From assembly GCA_036401375.1 (NCBI GenBank), contig DASWVB010000015.1, positions 1 to 28,592 of the forward strand: 28,592 nucleotides of DNA. Reading direction: 5' to 3'. The position numbers and the translations under genes are program-made. Below, piece by piece: positions 14,799-22,888 of this stretch (its first letter is position 1; each line of letters begins with the position of its first letter). The notes beneath the pieces are model-generated. The model was not told the origin of the DNA. It worked only from the letters and a program-made list of their open reading frames with translations, and ran no database searches. The stretch is from DASWUZ01 sp036401375 (GTDB lineage Bacteria; Acidobacteriota; Terriglobia; Terriglobales; Acidobacteriaceae).

Positions 14799-15093
14799 GA
14801 GCCGCGTAATTACTCGTTCGCCAGTTGTGCTGAACTGCCGCTGGGCGGCTCTGGGCGCGGTGCGCGCACGTGGAGCGAAGCGTCGATCCCGGCTGCCGGC
14901 CAGCCGCCGATGGCGCTGGCAGCACTATGAGGGCGTGAGGGCGATGCGGCAGACGGGGGAGACTTTGGCTCCTGCACACGCCCGGGAGTGCGACTGCGAT
15001 CTGCGACTCTGATCTGGGACTGCGAGCTGGGAGTGCGGGCTGGGACTCTGATTGCGACTGCGGCGCCGCCCCTGAAGTATCCTCTTTGCAGCC
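14799..15093. repeat. Intergenic region with degenerate 12-13 bp repeats
   Basis: This 295-bp gap precedes the ABC exporter operon. From 14984 to about 15063 the sequence is a string of related words (GGGAGTGCGA, GGGACTGCGA, GGGAGTGCGG, GGGACTCTGA, GCGACTGCGG) spaced about 12-13 bases apart. The rest shows nothing recognisable; short open frames here look random. Confidence 0.6.
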
Positions 15094-15930
15094 ATGAACG
15101 CCGCTGCGCCAGCCAGGACTGCCGGGAATGCCCTCGTCACCACGGGCCTGAGCCGCCGCTTCGGCGACTTCCCTGCCGTGCAGGATGTAAATCTGACGGT
15201 CGCCTCCGGGCAGTTCTTCGGCTTCCTCGGGCCGAACGGCGCGGGCAAATCTACCACTATCAAGATGCTCACCGGGCTGCTGGCTCCGAGCGCCGGGTCT
15301 ATCGAAATCCTCGGTATGGACTTCGCTCGGCATCCTCTCGAGATCAAGCGCCAGATCGGGGTGGTGCCTGAGGGGCTGGCGCTCTTCGGAAGGCTGCGCG
15401 CCGCCGAGTACCTCCAGTTTGCGGGTCAGATGTATGGACTGGATCGCCCCACCACCGCACTTCGTACCGATGAGCTGCTCGAGTTCATGGGGCTTGCCGA
15501 TGAAGGCAAAAAGCTCATTACCGACTTTTCGCACGGCATGCAGAAGAAGCTGGCGCTCGCCGCAGCCGTCATCCATGCGCCCCGTGTACTCTTTCTCGAC
15601 GAGCCATTCGAAGGAGTGGACGCGATCGCCGCCGGCACTCTCAAGACCATGCTGCAGCGGATGATCGCCCGCGGCGCGACCGTCTTCCTGACCTCGCACG
15701 TGCTCGAGATCGTGGAGCGGCTCTGCGACCATGTGGCCATCATCGACAAGGGTCATCTAGTCGCGAGCGGCTCTCTCGAGGAGCTGCGCGCCGGCGTACA
15801 GGGCGGCGCCGACGATCCCTCGCTCAGGCCCACGTTAGAGCAGATGTTCATCCGCATCCTCGGCAGGGACCAGCCGGGGCAGTCGGCCGCCGGCCCGGTC
15901 AAGGACCAGGAGCTCTCGTGGCTGGGCTGA
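15094..15930 (+). CDS. ABC-2 type transporter ATP-binding protein
   Basis: This ATPase subunit of an export-type ABC transporter has 278 residues. Walker A is GPNGAGKST at 46-54, followed by the helix TIKMLTGLL. The signature is the FSHGMQ variant at 145-150 (KKLALAAAV follows), which is typical of NatA/CcmA-like ABC-2 exporters. Walker B is VLFLDEP at 165-171, and the switch histidine is H202 in LTSH. The last 25 residues are Gly/Gln/Pro-rich and variable. The permease gene starts 13 bases before its stop, so the two are translated together. The substrate is unknown. Confidence 0.92.
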   Translation: MNAAAPARTAGNALVTTGLSRRFGDFPAVQDVNLTVASGQFFGFLGPNGAGKSTTIKMLTGLLAPSAGSIEILGMDFARHPLEIKRQIGVVPEGLALFGRLRAAEYLQFAGQMYGLDRPTTALRTDELLEFMGLADEGKKLITDFSHGMQKKLALAAAVIHAPRVLFLDEPFEGVDAIAAGTLKTMLQRMIARGATVFLTSHVLEIVERLCDHVAIIDKGHLVASGSLEELRAGVQGGADDPSLRPTLEQMFIRILGRDQPGQSAAGPVKDQELSWLG

Positions 15931-17711
15931 CGCCGCCGCACATGCCGCCGCACCTGTCGCCGCACATGCCGCCGCCCTCGCAGGAAAACGCAGCGCTCCC
16001 TCCTGCGACAGAGCCCATAGACGGGTCCGCGCTCGGGCGCCGGCAGCTGCGCGCGATCGCATCGCTGCGCCGGCGTCTCTTCCTCAGCGCCCTCCGCCGC
16101 AAAGGCGGCGCGGTCGAGATGGGCGCGAGATTTCTGCTCTATCCGGTCCTTGCCATCTTCGCCATCGCGCCGGCTGCAGTCAGCGGGTATGCGGGCTTCT
16201 ACGCCATCAGCCGCAACGGAACGGCGTGGCTCGCGGGGGCCCTCTGGCTCATCTTCTTCCTTTGGTTTTTCATCGGCTTCAGTACCTCGGCGGCCGCGCC
16301 CGGCTTCGACCTCTCCACGCTGAACCGGTTCCCGATCCGGTTCCGCGACTACCTCATCGTGCGGCTCTCCTTCGGCCTGCTTGACCCGCCCAACCTGGTC
16401 GCTGCACTCTGCCTGCTGGCGATGACCATGGGCATCGGATTCGCACGCCCCGCCCTGGCGCCGTGGGCCGCCCTCGTACTCTTCTTCTACGGGGTGTCTC
16501 TCTTACTCTTCTTTCGGATGCTCGGCTCCTGGCTGGAGCGATGGCTCGCCCGCCGCCGGACTCGCGAGATGGCCGGAGCAGCGCTGCTGCTGTTCTCGCT
16601 CAGCTTTCAGCTCATCAACCCTGCCGTCCAGTACCTCACCCGCCACAAGGCGAGCGCCCTGGTCAACGCGCGGCGTCTTCACACGCCGTTGATGCTGCAT
16701 GCGATCCGCGAGGTAGTCCTGGGGGCATCGGCCCTGCCGCCCGCCCTGGCAGGCAACGCGATTGCGCGAATGCATCAAGGCCGCCCGCTCCCGGCTTCCC
16801 TGCTCGCGGGCGCGGTCGTCCTCTACGCAGGCGGCTTTCTATTCGTGCTGAGCGTGCGTCTGCGCGCGCAGTACTCGGGCGAAAACCTCAACGAACCGGC
16901 AGCCCTTGCGCCCGGCAGACGCCGCAGCGTCGCGCGCACCATCAGCGGCCGGGCGCCGGGCCGCGGCCTGCTGCCGCCCGTCATCTCCGCATGCCTTCGC
17001 AAGGAGCTGCTCTACATCCTGCGCAGCGGACCGATGCTCTATAACTTCGTCGTTCCGCTCTTCATGGTGCTGATCTTCGGATCGCGTTTGTACCGGGCCA
17101 GCCTGCCGGGCGTGGCCAGCCTCATCTTCCCCTACGGCTGCGCCTACCTGCAGATCTTCATCCTGACGCTGACCTACAACTGCTTCGGATTTGACGGACC
17201 CGGCATCCAGTTTTATTTCTTCTCGTCCGTCCGGATGCGGGACGTGGTGATCGGCAAGAACCTGCTGAGCGCAACGGTGCTCGCGATCGAGGTGGTGCTC
17301 ATCTACCTGCTCTCATGCCTGCTCTCGAAGCGGCCGCCCATCGGCCTGACCGCTCTCACCCTTGCGTGGGCTGTCTTCACCTACCTCGTCAGCGTGTCCG
17401 TAGGAAACATTCAGTCGCTGCGTTCTCCGAGGAGGATCCCCGAGGGTGTGGGCGTGCGCGGGCTCAAGGTCTCAGGGGTGAACAGCCTGATCGGCCTCGC
17501 TGTCATGTTCATTCCATTCCTGATGGGCGCCGGTGCAGTGGTGCTCTGCCGTCTCTCGGCCCGGCCTGCCTCGTCCTACTGGATCGCAGCCGGAGTCTTC
17601 CTCATGCTGGGCGCGGGAGCGCTGGCAGGGTACATCTTCGCCCTGGGCCGCATCGACCAGTTGGCCGGCGACCGGCGGCAGCAGCTCGCCGAGGAGCTCT
17701 GCAGGATCTAG
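15918..17711 (+). CDS. ABC-2 type membrane permease with Pro/His-rich N-terminus
   Basis: This large membrane protein of 597 residues is coupled to the ATPase gene (GTG 15918 is 13 bases inside it) and is its permease partner. It has about 12 hydrophobic segments in two halves, separated by a basic hydrophilic loop around residues 320-360 (RRRSVARTISGR). The segment after it, ACLRKELLYILRSGPMLYNF, resembles the conserved start of ABC-2 permease domains. I do not recognise a named subfamily. The first 20 residues are unusual: the triplet-like pattern PPHMPPHLSPHMPPP arises from a repeated CCGCCGCACATG-type DNA word. An ATG inside it could be the real start. Confidence 0.85.
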   Translation: MAGLTPPHMPPHLSPHMPPPSQENAALPPATEPIDGSALGRRQLRAIASLRRRLFLSALRRKGGAVEMGARFLLYPVLAIFAIAPAAVSGYAGFYAISRNGTAWLAGALWLIFFLWFFIGFSTSAAAPGFDLSTLNRFPIRFRDYLIVRLSFGLLDPPNLVAALCLLAMTMGIGFARPALAPWAALVLFFYGVSLLLFFRMLGSWLERWLARRRTREMAGAALLLFSLSFQLINPAVQYLTRHKASALVNARRLHTPLMLHAIREVVLGASALPPALAGNAIARMHQGRPLPASLLAGAVVLYAGGFLFVLSVRLRAQYSGENLNEPAALAPGRRRSVARTISGRAPGRGLLPPVISACLRKELLYILRSGPMLYNFVVPLFMVLIFGSRLYRASLPGVASLIFPYGCAYLQIFILTLTYNCFGFDGPGIQFYFFSSVRMRDVVIGKNLLSATVLAIEVVLIYLLSCLLSKRPPIGLTALTLAWAVFTYLVSVSVGNIQSLRSPRRIPEGVGVRGLKVSGVNSLIGLAVMFIPFLMGAGAVVLCRLSARPASSYWIAAGVFLMLGAGALAGYIFALGRIDQLAGDRRQQLAEELCRI

Positions 17712-17835
17712 GCGCGATGCGCGAACCAGGCTCCGCTCCGAGTGACCGTGTCAGGTCCATGGCTCAGGCACTCGAGGCCCCGGCTCCTGCACCGCAAGCG
17801 ATGCTGGCGGCCTGCGAGCGGTGCCGGTAGAGGGT

Positions 17836-17841
17836 TATACT
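17836..17841 (+). promoter_or_regulatory. Possible -10 box upstream of secreted protein gene
   Basis: TATACT within GGGTTATACTCGCC lies 68 bases before ATG 17909 in an otherwise GC-rich spacer. The -35 position is not convincing. Confidence 0.25.
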
Positions 17842-17908
17842 CGCCGAGGTAGCAGGCAGGGCTTCGAGGAACACTGCACGCCACCACAAAACACCAAGGC
17901 CTTGAAAG

Positions 17909-18511
17909 ATGAGGGACCGCACCAGGATGCATCGCGCAATTACACTTCGCCCCGCAGCTCAGAGCACCGTTCTCCTCTCTGCGCTTTTACTGTCGACCTT
18001 GCTGTTCCTCTCGACGTCGCTGTTCACGCCTGCGGCGCAATCTCAGTCCGCGACGCCAGCGGGGTCCGGTACTGAGGTAGTCCTCCACGCGGAAGACGCC
18101 GCTAAACTGCTGCCGCCGGCAGTCTTCTTCCGCGGTCAGTCCGCAACCACCCAGGTGCGCAACTCGGGCGGAGTGCGCTTTCAAGATGGCTTCTACCTGC
18201 TCGCATCGCTGGTCGACACCAGCGGCTACTCCACGGGCGTGCAGGCTAAATACCAGGCCTGCCTGCTTACCGAAGTTCCCATCGAGATCAACGGCAAGCG
18301 GCTGCCTGCAGGAGCGTACGGAGTGGGCTTCATCGCCGGGAACAAGTTCGACGTGCTCGACATCGGGGCGCACGACATCTTTACCGTCGACTCGGTGCGC
18401 GACATGGACATGAGGCGCCCGACGCCGCTCCAGGTGCAGGCCGCGCCCGAGGCTCATCGCTACCGTCTCTACTCCGGCCGCAGCTACGTCACGATCGCCC
18501 GGGCGGATTAG
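17909..18511 (+). CDS. Hypothetical secreted protein
   Basis: This protein of 200 residues has a long N-terminal signal sequence: basic residues, then STVLLSALLLSTLLFLST, then a likely cleavage near FTPAAQSQS. The mature part (about 155 residues) looks like a single beta-rich domain (VVLHAEDAAKLLPPAVFFRG, then GFYLLASLVDTSGY and INGKRLPAGAYGVGFI). It has one cysteine (YQACLLTE) and no catalytic motif that I recognise. Two starts are possible, ATG 17909 and ATG 17927; both keep the signal sequence. The neighbour on the other strand also encodes an exported protein. I do not assign a function. Confidence 0.75.
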   Translation: MRDRTRMHRAITLRPAAQSTVLLSALLLSTLLFLSTSLFTPAAQSQSATPAGSGTEVVLHAEDAAKLLPPAVFFRGQSATTQVRNSGGVRFQDGFYLLASLVDTSGYSTGVQAKYQACLLTEVPIEINGKRLPAGAYGVGFIAGNKFDVLDIGAHDIFTVDSVRDMDMRRPTPLQVQAAPEAHRYRLYSGRSYVTIARAD

Positions 18512-18592
18512 CGCACGATTCGCGCTACCTCCGGCAATGCAGCCTGGCGGCGGGACGGCAGCGATTCGTTGGAGAGCCGCCACAACCTCAAG

Positions 18593-19021
18593 CTAGGGCC
18601 GCAGCATCGGGACCGGCGAGGGCGCTGCATTTTTAAGTACCGGCGCAGCATTCTTGAGACGGAACTGATTCGCAGTCTGGCACGTGGAAGAACCGGCGGC
18701 ACGAGGCGTCTGCTCGTGAGTAAACCTGTAGCTGCGCATGGTGAAGCAGGTCTGGTCCGGCTGGTCCGTCTCCACCGGGGCGGACAAGGAAAGATCGTAC
18801 CTCGCCGGCAGGTCGCGGCCCTGCTTATCGGCAGGCGTTGCTACGTCGGAGCTGTGCAGTGGCCCGCCAGGGCTGACGACGGTAGTCTGCACCGTAGCAG
18901 CAGCGCTGGCCGGAGTAGAAGCGGCAGCGCTGGCTGGATTGGAACCGGCCGGCCGGACCTCTGCCGACGCGGTCGCCGCCAATGCCAGTGAGGACAGAAT
19001 CACGAGGTGGGAGATGGACAT
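18593..19021 (-). CDS. Small secreted protein with CFTMRSYR motif
   Basis: This protein of 142 residues begins with a clean signal peptide (MSISHLVILSSLALAATASA) directly behind a perfect AGGAGG with five bases of spacing, so it is a real gene. The mature part has an Ala/Pro/Ser/Thr-rich linker with the duplicated PASAAA, a segment DLPARYDLSLSAP, then DQTCFTMRSYRF and SSTCQTANQFRLK. The two cysteines, about 25 residues apart, probably form a disulfide. I recall Cys-x-(T/I)-M/I-R-S-Y-(R/K) followed by a second Cys in small exported proteins of acidobacteria, without known function. The C-terminus repeats LKNAAP twice. Confidence 0.75.
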   Translation of the reverse strand: MSISHLVILSSLALAATASAEVRPAGSNPASAAASTPASAAATVQTTVVSPGGPLHSSDVATPADKQGRDLPARYDLSLSAPVETDQPDQTCFTMRSYRFTHEQTPRAAGSSTCQTANQFRLKNAAPVLKNAAPSPVPMLRP

Positions 19022-19100
19022 GGATCCCTCCTACCGCAGCAGTATAGCGCCGCCCGATGCGGCCGGTACAGGCGCACGTCTACGCGTTCCACTACTTCGC

Positions 19101-19180
19101 CCGCAAGTCACTTGGCGCGCAGGTCACCTGGCCCGCAAGTCACTTTGGCCGCAAGTCACCTGGCCCGCAAGTCACTTTGC
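19101..19180. repeat. Five-copy 16-bp tandem repeat array
   Basis: Five consecutive units of exactly 16 bases start at 19101, 19117, 19133, 19149 and 19165. The consensus is CCGCAAGTCACYTGGC, with one to four changes per copy. The last copy runs into the 3' end of xerC and contains its TGA stop (19172-19174). There are no spacers of unique sequence, so it is not a CRISPR array. A related word, GCGCAGGTCACTTG, occurs once more near 28553. Confidence 0.92.
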
Positions 19181-20281
19181 TCTTGGATGAGTGCGGTCGT
19201 ATACCTGTTCAACCTGTCCGACCGTCAGTTGCGTGTATCGCTGCGTGGTCGACAGGCGCTCATGCCCCATCAACTCCTGGATCGCCCGCAGGTCGGCGCC
19301 CTCCTCGAGCATGTGCGTGCCAAACGCATGGCGAAGGGTATGGGGATGCACCTCGGCCGGCAGCCCGTTCGCCAGCGCCAGCTTCTTTACGATGCGCCCC
19401 ACACTGCGGGTGGTCAGCCGGCCGGCACTCGCACGTCCAGCACTGCCGGCTCCGGCACTGGCCGCCCCGGCACTGGCCGCCCCAGCACTGCCACGTCGAG
19501 CCTCACGCCTACCCGCAGCCCCGGCAGCGCTCTTCAAACCCGCACTCAGCAGCAGCGCACCGGCCTGCTTGCCCGCCCTTTGCAGCCTCGCCTCCCGCGA
19601 GGGCAGATAGCTCCGGATGGCAACGGAGGCGGCATCCCCCAGCGGCACGTACCGCTCCTTGCGCCCCTTGCCCCGCACCAGCACGGCATCGTTGGCCCAG
19701 TGCAGGTCTGCAAGATCGAGGCCAACCAGCTCGGCATTGCGGATGCCGCAGCCATACAAGAGCTCGAAGATGACCCGGTCCCGCTCCGGCCAGGCACTCG
19801 CCTCGCTCTCAGTCGTGCCCGCAGCGACGCTCTCGACCACCCTGTTCATGTCCTCGATGGTCGGCACCCGGGGCAGGTGCCTCGCCAGCCTGGGAGTGGA
19901 GACCAGCGCCGCGGCATTCTGATCGATATGGCCGTGGCGCGCAAGCCACTTGAACCAGGAGCGGATCGCTGCCAGCGCCCGGGCTACGGAAGCCTTCGTC
20001 AGGCCCCTGGTGTAGAGCGTGGCAAGGTAGGCGCGGATGGCCTGGTGCTCCACATCGCGCATCTTCACCCCGGCGCCGCGGTGCTGCACCAGGTACCCGG
20101 CAAAGGAGTGAAGCTCGCGCTCATAAGCGCGCAGCGTATGAGGCGAAGCAGCCCGCTCATGGGCCAGCGCAGCAAGAAACTGCGCAACCAGCCGCGTCAC
20201 CCCCGTAGTTGCCTCCCCTGGCAACCCGGCATCCGAAGGCTCCTTCTGATCCACGAGTCTCTTCCGCGGCGCGGGGCTCAA
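19172..20281 (-). CDS. xerC: Tyrosine recombinase XerC
   Basis: XerC with XerD resolves chromosome dimers at dif. The protein has 369 residues against about 300 for E. coli. The N-terminal SAM-like core-binding domain is at about 28-115, and the catalytic domain follows with R181 (CGIRNAEL), K205 (VRGKGRKERYVPL), H314-x-x-R317 (HTLRHAFGTHML), H340 (LMGHERLS) and nucleophile Y349 (TTQRYTQL). The tail QVYDRTHPRAK is XerC-like. The extra length comes from an N-terminal extension and from a low-complexity insert at 250-288 made of SAGAA-type repeats, between the K205 hairpin and the HxxR helix. The TTG start at 20281 overlaps the xerD stop; GTG 20254 is an alternative. Confidence 0.9.
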   Translation of the reverse strand: MSPAPRKRLVDQKEPSDAGLPGEATTGVTRLVAQFLAALAHERAASPHTLRAYERELHSFAGYLVQHRGAGVKMRDVEHQAIRAYLATLYTRGLTKASVARALAAIRSWFKWLARHGHIDQNAAALVSTPRLARHLPRVPTIEDMNRVVESVAAGTTESEASAWPERDRVIFELLYGCGIRNAELVGLDLADLHWANDAVLVRGKGRKERYVPLGDAASVAIRSYLPSREARLQRAGKQAGALLLSAGLKSAAGAAGRREARRGSAGAASAGAASAGAGSAGRASAGRLTTRSVGRIVKKLALANGLPAEVHPHTLRHAFGTHMLEEGADLRAIQELMGHERLSTTQRYTQLTVGQVEQVYDRTHPRAK

Positions 20282-21267
20282 GGTTGGCCATCCAGGGCTT
20301 CGACAGCTTTCCGCCTCGCACGCGGGTGGTGGGCCCGATGCACCGCCTTCAGCCGTCCAAGGGCCAGGTGCGTGTAGACCTGGGTGGTGGCGATATCGGC
20401 GTGGCCCAGCAGCGTCTGCACGGTCCTGAGGTCGGCGCCGTGCTCGACCATGTGGGTAGCGCAGCTATGCCGCAGCCGATGCGGGCTTGCGGTCGAGTCG
20501 CTGGCCTTGACCAGCTTCCAGACCCATTGCCGCGTCAGCGGACGTCCCCGCACCGACAGGAACAACTCCCGAGGCTGCCGGTTGCCCCTCGACTTGCCTG
20601 CACAGCGGACCAGCTCAGGCCGTGCGCGCGCCAGGTAGTCTTCAATCGCCCGCACCGCCGCCGCCCCCAGGGGAACCAGCCGCTCCTTGTCGCCCTTGCC
20701 CCGCACCAGCACGCGCCCGGCGTCGAGCGAAAGATCGGCAACCCCCAGGCCGGTCACCTCAGAGACCCTCAGCCCGCCCGCATAGAGCAGCTCGAGGATC
20801 GCGCGGTCCCGCAGCGCGACTGGATCCGCCTCGGGATGCTGCGCCGCCATCTGCGCGCGATCCAACATCGCGCTTACCTCGGATTCGGCCAGCGACTTCG
20901 GCAGCACCTTCCACGATGAGGGAGAGTCGAGGTGGATGGTGGGATCGTGCCGGATGCGTTTGTCCAGCAGGAGCCAGCGATAGAAACCGCGCAGGCAGGA
21001 GAGCTTGCGCGCCGCCGATCGCGACTCCACCCCATGCGCCTGCAGGTGCGCGAGGAAGCCTGCCACCTCGGCGGCCTGCGCGGTGAGCAGCACCCGGCCC
21101 TCACCCTCGACGTACTCGGCAAACATCAGCAGGTCCCGCCGATAGGCCTCGCATGTCAGCGGACGCAAACCCTTTTCGATCCGGAGGAATCCCATGTATT
21201 CAACCAGCAGAGATCGATCGCTCTCATGGCCGGTGCTGGCTGGTCTTGGTGTGAGTTCGCTGGCCAC
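20278..21267 (-). CDS. xerD: Tyrosine recombinase XerD
   Basis: XerD is the partner recombinase for dif-site resolution. From GTG 21267 the protein has 329 residues. It has the N-terminal core-binding domain (LVEYMGFLRIEKGLRPLTCEAYRRDL) and a complete catalytic set: R in GGLRVSEVTGL, K in VRGKGDKERLVPLG, HRLRHSCATHM, LLGHADIATT and the tyrosine in TQVYTHL. The ending LKAVHRAHHPRA is a XerD hallmark. The frame is open upstream to 21468, but that part is Cys-rich, unlike any Xer protein, and would overlap the start of the divergent HAD gene. The xerC start overlaps its stop, so the two recombinases form one operon; in many bacteria they are unlinked. Confidence 0.9.
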   Translation of the reverse strand: MASELTPRPASTGHESDRSLLVEYMGFLRIEKGLRPLTCEAYRRDLLMFAEYVEGEGRVLLTAQAAEVAGFLAHLQAHGVESRSAARKLSCLRGFYRWLLLDKRIRHDPTIHLDSPSSWKVLPKSLAESEVSAMLDRAQMAAQHPEADPVALRDRAILELLYAGGLRVSEVTGLGVADLSLDAGRVLVRGKGDKERLVPLGAAAVRAIEDYLARARPELVRCAGKSRGNRQPRELFLSVRGRPLTRQWVWKLVKASDSTASPHRLRHSCATHMVEHGADLRTVQTLLGHADIATTQVYTHLALGRLKAVHRAHHPRARRKAVEALDGQP

Positions 21268-21387
21268 CCCCTGATTATGCTTCGCCGGGGCCGTGGTCAG
21301 CGCCTGTAAACACGCTCTGCAGCAGGCTGGAACCTCACTTGATAAGCCGAAGGCGGGCGCCCGGCAGGTTGTGCAAAAGCTCACGTC

Positions 21388-22176
21388 ATGGGCGACAATG
21401 GTTCCAGCGGGCCAGGAAGACATCCCGCAGCAGGAGATCGTATCAGCTTGGCAGGAATCGAGACCCAATCCGTAGCTCCACTGTCGAACTCCGCCTTCCG
21501 CGAGGCGGTGCTGAACCTGCGCCCCGCGGTGGCGGTCTTCGACTGCGACGGCACCCTGTGGAGCGGGGACGCAGGCTACGGGTTCATGATCTGGTCGGTC
21601 GAGAGCGGCCTGGTCTCACGCAACGCCAGCGACTGGATCGACTCCCGCTACCGCCTCTACCTCAAGGGCGAGGTCTCAGAGGCCGCCATGTGCGGCGAGA
21701 TGGTCCAGGTCTACGCGGGCCTGCAGGAGGACGAAATCCGCAAGGCTGCAGCCCAGTACTTCAAGACCCACATAGCGGCGCATGTCTTCCCGGAGATGGC
21801 AGAGCTGGTTGGCCAGCTTCGCGACGCCGGAGCCCAGCTCTGGGCCGTCAGCTCGACCAACAACTGGGTCATCGAGGAGGCTGTCAGGGAGCTTGGAATC
21901 CCGGCCGAACGCACCCTGTGCGCCCGCGTCAAGGTGAGGGACGGCGTGATCACCAGCGAACTGATCGACGTACCCACCGATGAGGGCAAGGCTGCCTCCC
22001 TGGCCCGTGCCGGCGTCTCCCGCGCCGATGTCGTCTTCGGCAACTCGATTCACGATGTGGCGATGCTCGACCTCGCCGCCCACGCCTTCCCCGTGAATCC
22101 CACGCCCGCTCTGGTTGAGGTCGCCGCGCAGAGGCACTGGCCGGTCTTCTACCCCGAGTCCTTCTCTACCCGCTAA
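21388..22176 (+). CDS. HAD-IB family phosphatase (SerB-like)
   Basis: This phosphohydrolase has up to 262 residues. Motif I is FDCDGTLW with nucleophile D52 and acid/base D54. Motif II is the serine in LWAVSSTNNW. Motif III is the lysine in TDEGKAASL, and motif IV is the acidic GNSIHDVAML. The spacing and the helical C1 cap (residues about 65-140) fit the HAD-IB class that includes phosphoserine phosphatase, phosphatases of phosphocholine type and lipid phosphatases. The cap is not diagnostic enough to choose a substrate. ATG 21388 has no clear ribosome-binding site, and TTG 21448 is an alternative start with GGAG somewhat far upstream. The gene is divergent from xerD. Confidence 0.85.
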   Translation: MGDNGSSGPGRHPAAGDRISLAGIETQSVAPLSNSAFREAVLNLRPAVAVFDCDGTLWSGDAGYGFMIWSVESGLVSRNASDWIDSRYRLYLKGEVSEAAMCGEMVQVYAGLQEDEIRKAAAQYFKTHIAAHVFPEMAELVGQLRDAGAQLWAVSSTNNWVIEEAVRELGIPAERTLCARVKVRDGVITSELIDVPTDEGKAASLARAGVSRADVVFGNSIHDVAMLDLAAHAFPVNPTPALVEVAAQRHWPVFYPESFSTR

Positions 22177-22393
22177 GACCCAGTTCAGCTACGAAGACCG
22201 GCGCTCTTCCGGCAAGCAGGTTCCGGAGCAGCTTCGGGGCCAGCTTCGGGGCCAGCTTGGGACCATAAGGCCGCCTGCGCCTTGAAATCTGTGAGTCTAC
22301 TGCGTCCAAAAGGCCGGCTTTCAATCCAGCTGGAACCACCCCGGCTGTCGGGAGGCACAGCTTCGCGGGAACGCTGCGTCTAAGATAAAGGGA
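22177..22393. other. Spacer with a short 12-bp repeat
   Basis: This 217-bp gap separates the HAD and MutT-like genes. At 22229-22264 the word CAGCTTCGGGGC occurs twice in tandem, with a third degraded copy. Nothing else is recognisable. Confidence 0.55.
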
Positions 22394-22870
22394 GTGGCTC
22401 AGCCCGTGGAAGACACCCGACAACTCGAGCCGCCATCCAAGCAGCCCGTTAGCGGGGAGCCGAAGTTCGTTCGCCTGGTGGTCGCGGCTCTCATCCTGCG
22501 CGCAGACAAGGTCCTCATCTGCCAGCGCCGCCCCGACCAGCCGATGGCCCTGAAGTGGGAGTTTCCCGGCGGCAAGATGGAGCCTGGTGAGACCGCGGAG
22601 GAGGCCCTGAAGCGAGAGCTGGAAGAGGAGCTGGGCATCGACGCGATCATCGGGGATCGAGTCGCACGCACCCGCCACCTCTACCGCAGCGGAGGCGCCG
22701 TCGACCTGCAATTCTTCGCCGTCCGGCAGTACGACCGCGAGCTGACGAACCGCATCTTCCATGAACTGCGCTGGTGCAATCTGCGCGACCTGCCCGGCTA
22801 CGACTTTCTGGCGGCGGACCGCAACCTGGTGCGCGACCTTGCCGCCGGCAAGCTGTTACCCTCCGCGTGA
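22394..22870 (+). CDS. MutT-like Nudix hydrolase (NTP pyrophosphohydrolase)
   Basis: This protein of 158 residues probably hydrolyses damaged nucleoside triphosphates such as 8-oxo-dGTP, as MutT does. The Nudix box runs from G60 (GGKMEPGE) through R74-E75 and E78-E79 to G81. The preceding VAALILRADKVLICQRR and LKWEFPGGK are typical of the MutT/NudG group, as are the segment DLQFFAVRQ and the C-terminal DLPGYDFLAADRNLV. The first 24 residues are a Pro-rich tail. GTG 22394 is very near the AAAGGGAG, and GTG 22406 is also possible, with better spacing. It could also act on CTP-type nucleotides. Confidence 0.88.
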   Translation: MAQPVEDTRQLEPPSKQPVSGEPKFVRLVVAALILRADKVLICQRRPDQPMALKWEFPGGKMEPGETAEEALKRELEEELGIDAIIGDRVARTRHLYRSGGAVDLQFFAVRQYDRELTNRIFHELRWCNLRDLPGYDFLAADRNLVRDLAAGKLLPSA

Positions 22871-22888
22871 GTATGGCGCAGGCCGCAA

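Noticed and set aside
19101..19180. Possible CRISPR array
   Set aside because: Units are 16 bases and directly adjacent, with no unique spacers and no cas genes.
19007..20377. Long plus-strand open frame antisense to xerC
   Set aside because: The xerC frame has all recombinase motifs; the antisense frame has no recognisable domain.
19022..21387. dif site near xerCD
   Set aside because: No 28-bp sequence with XerC/XerD half-sites around a 6-8 bp centre was found.
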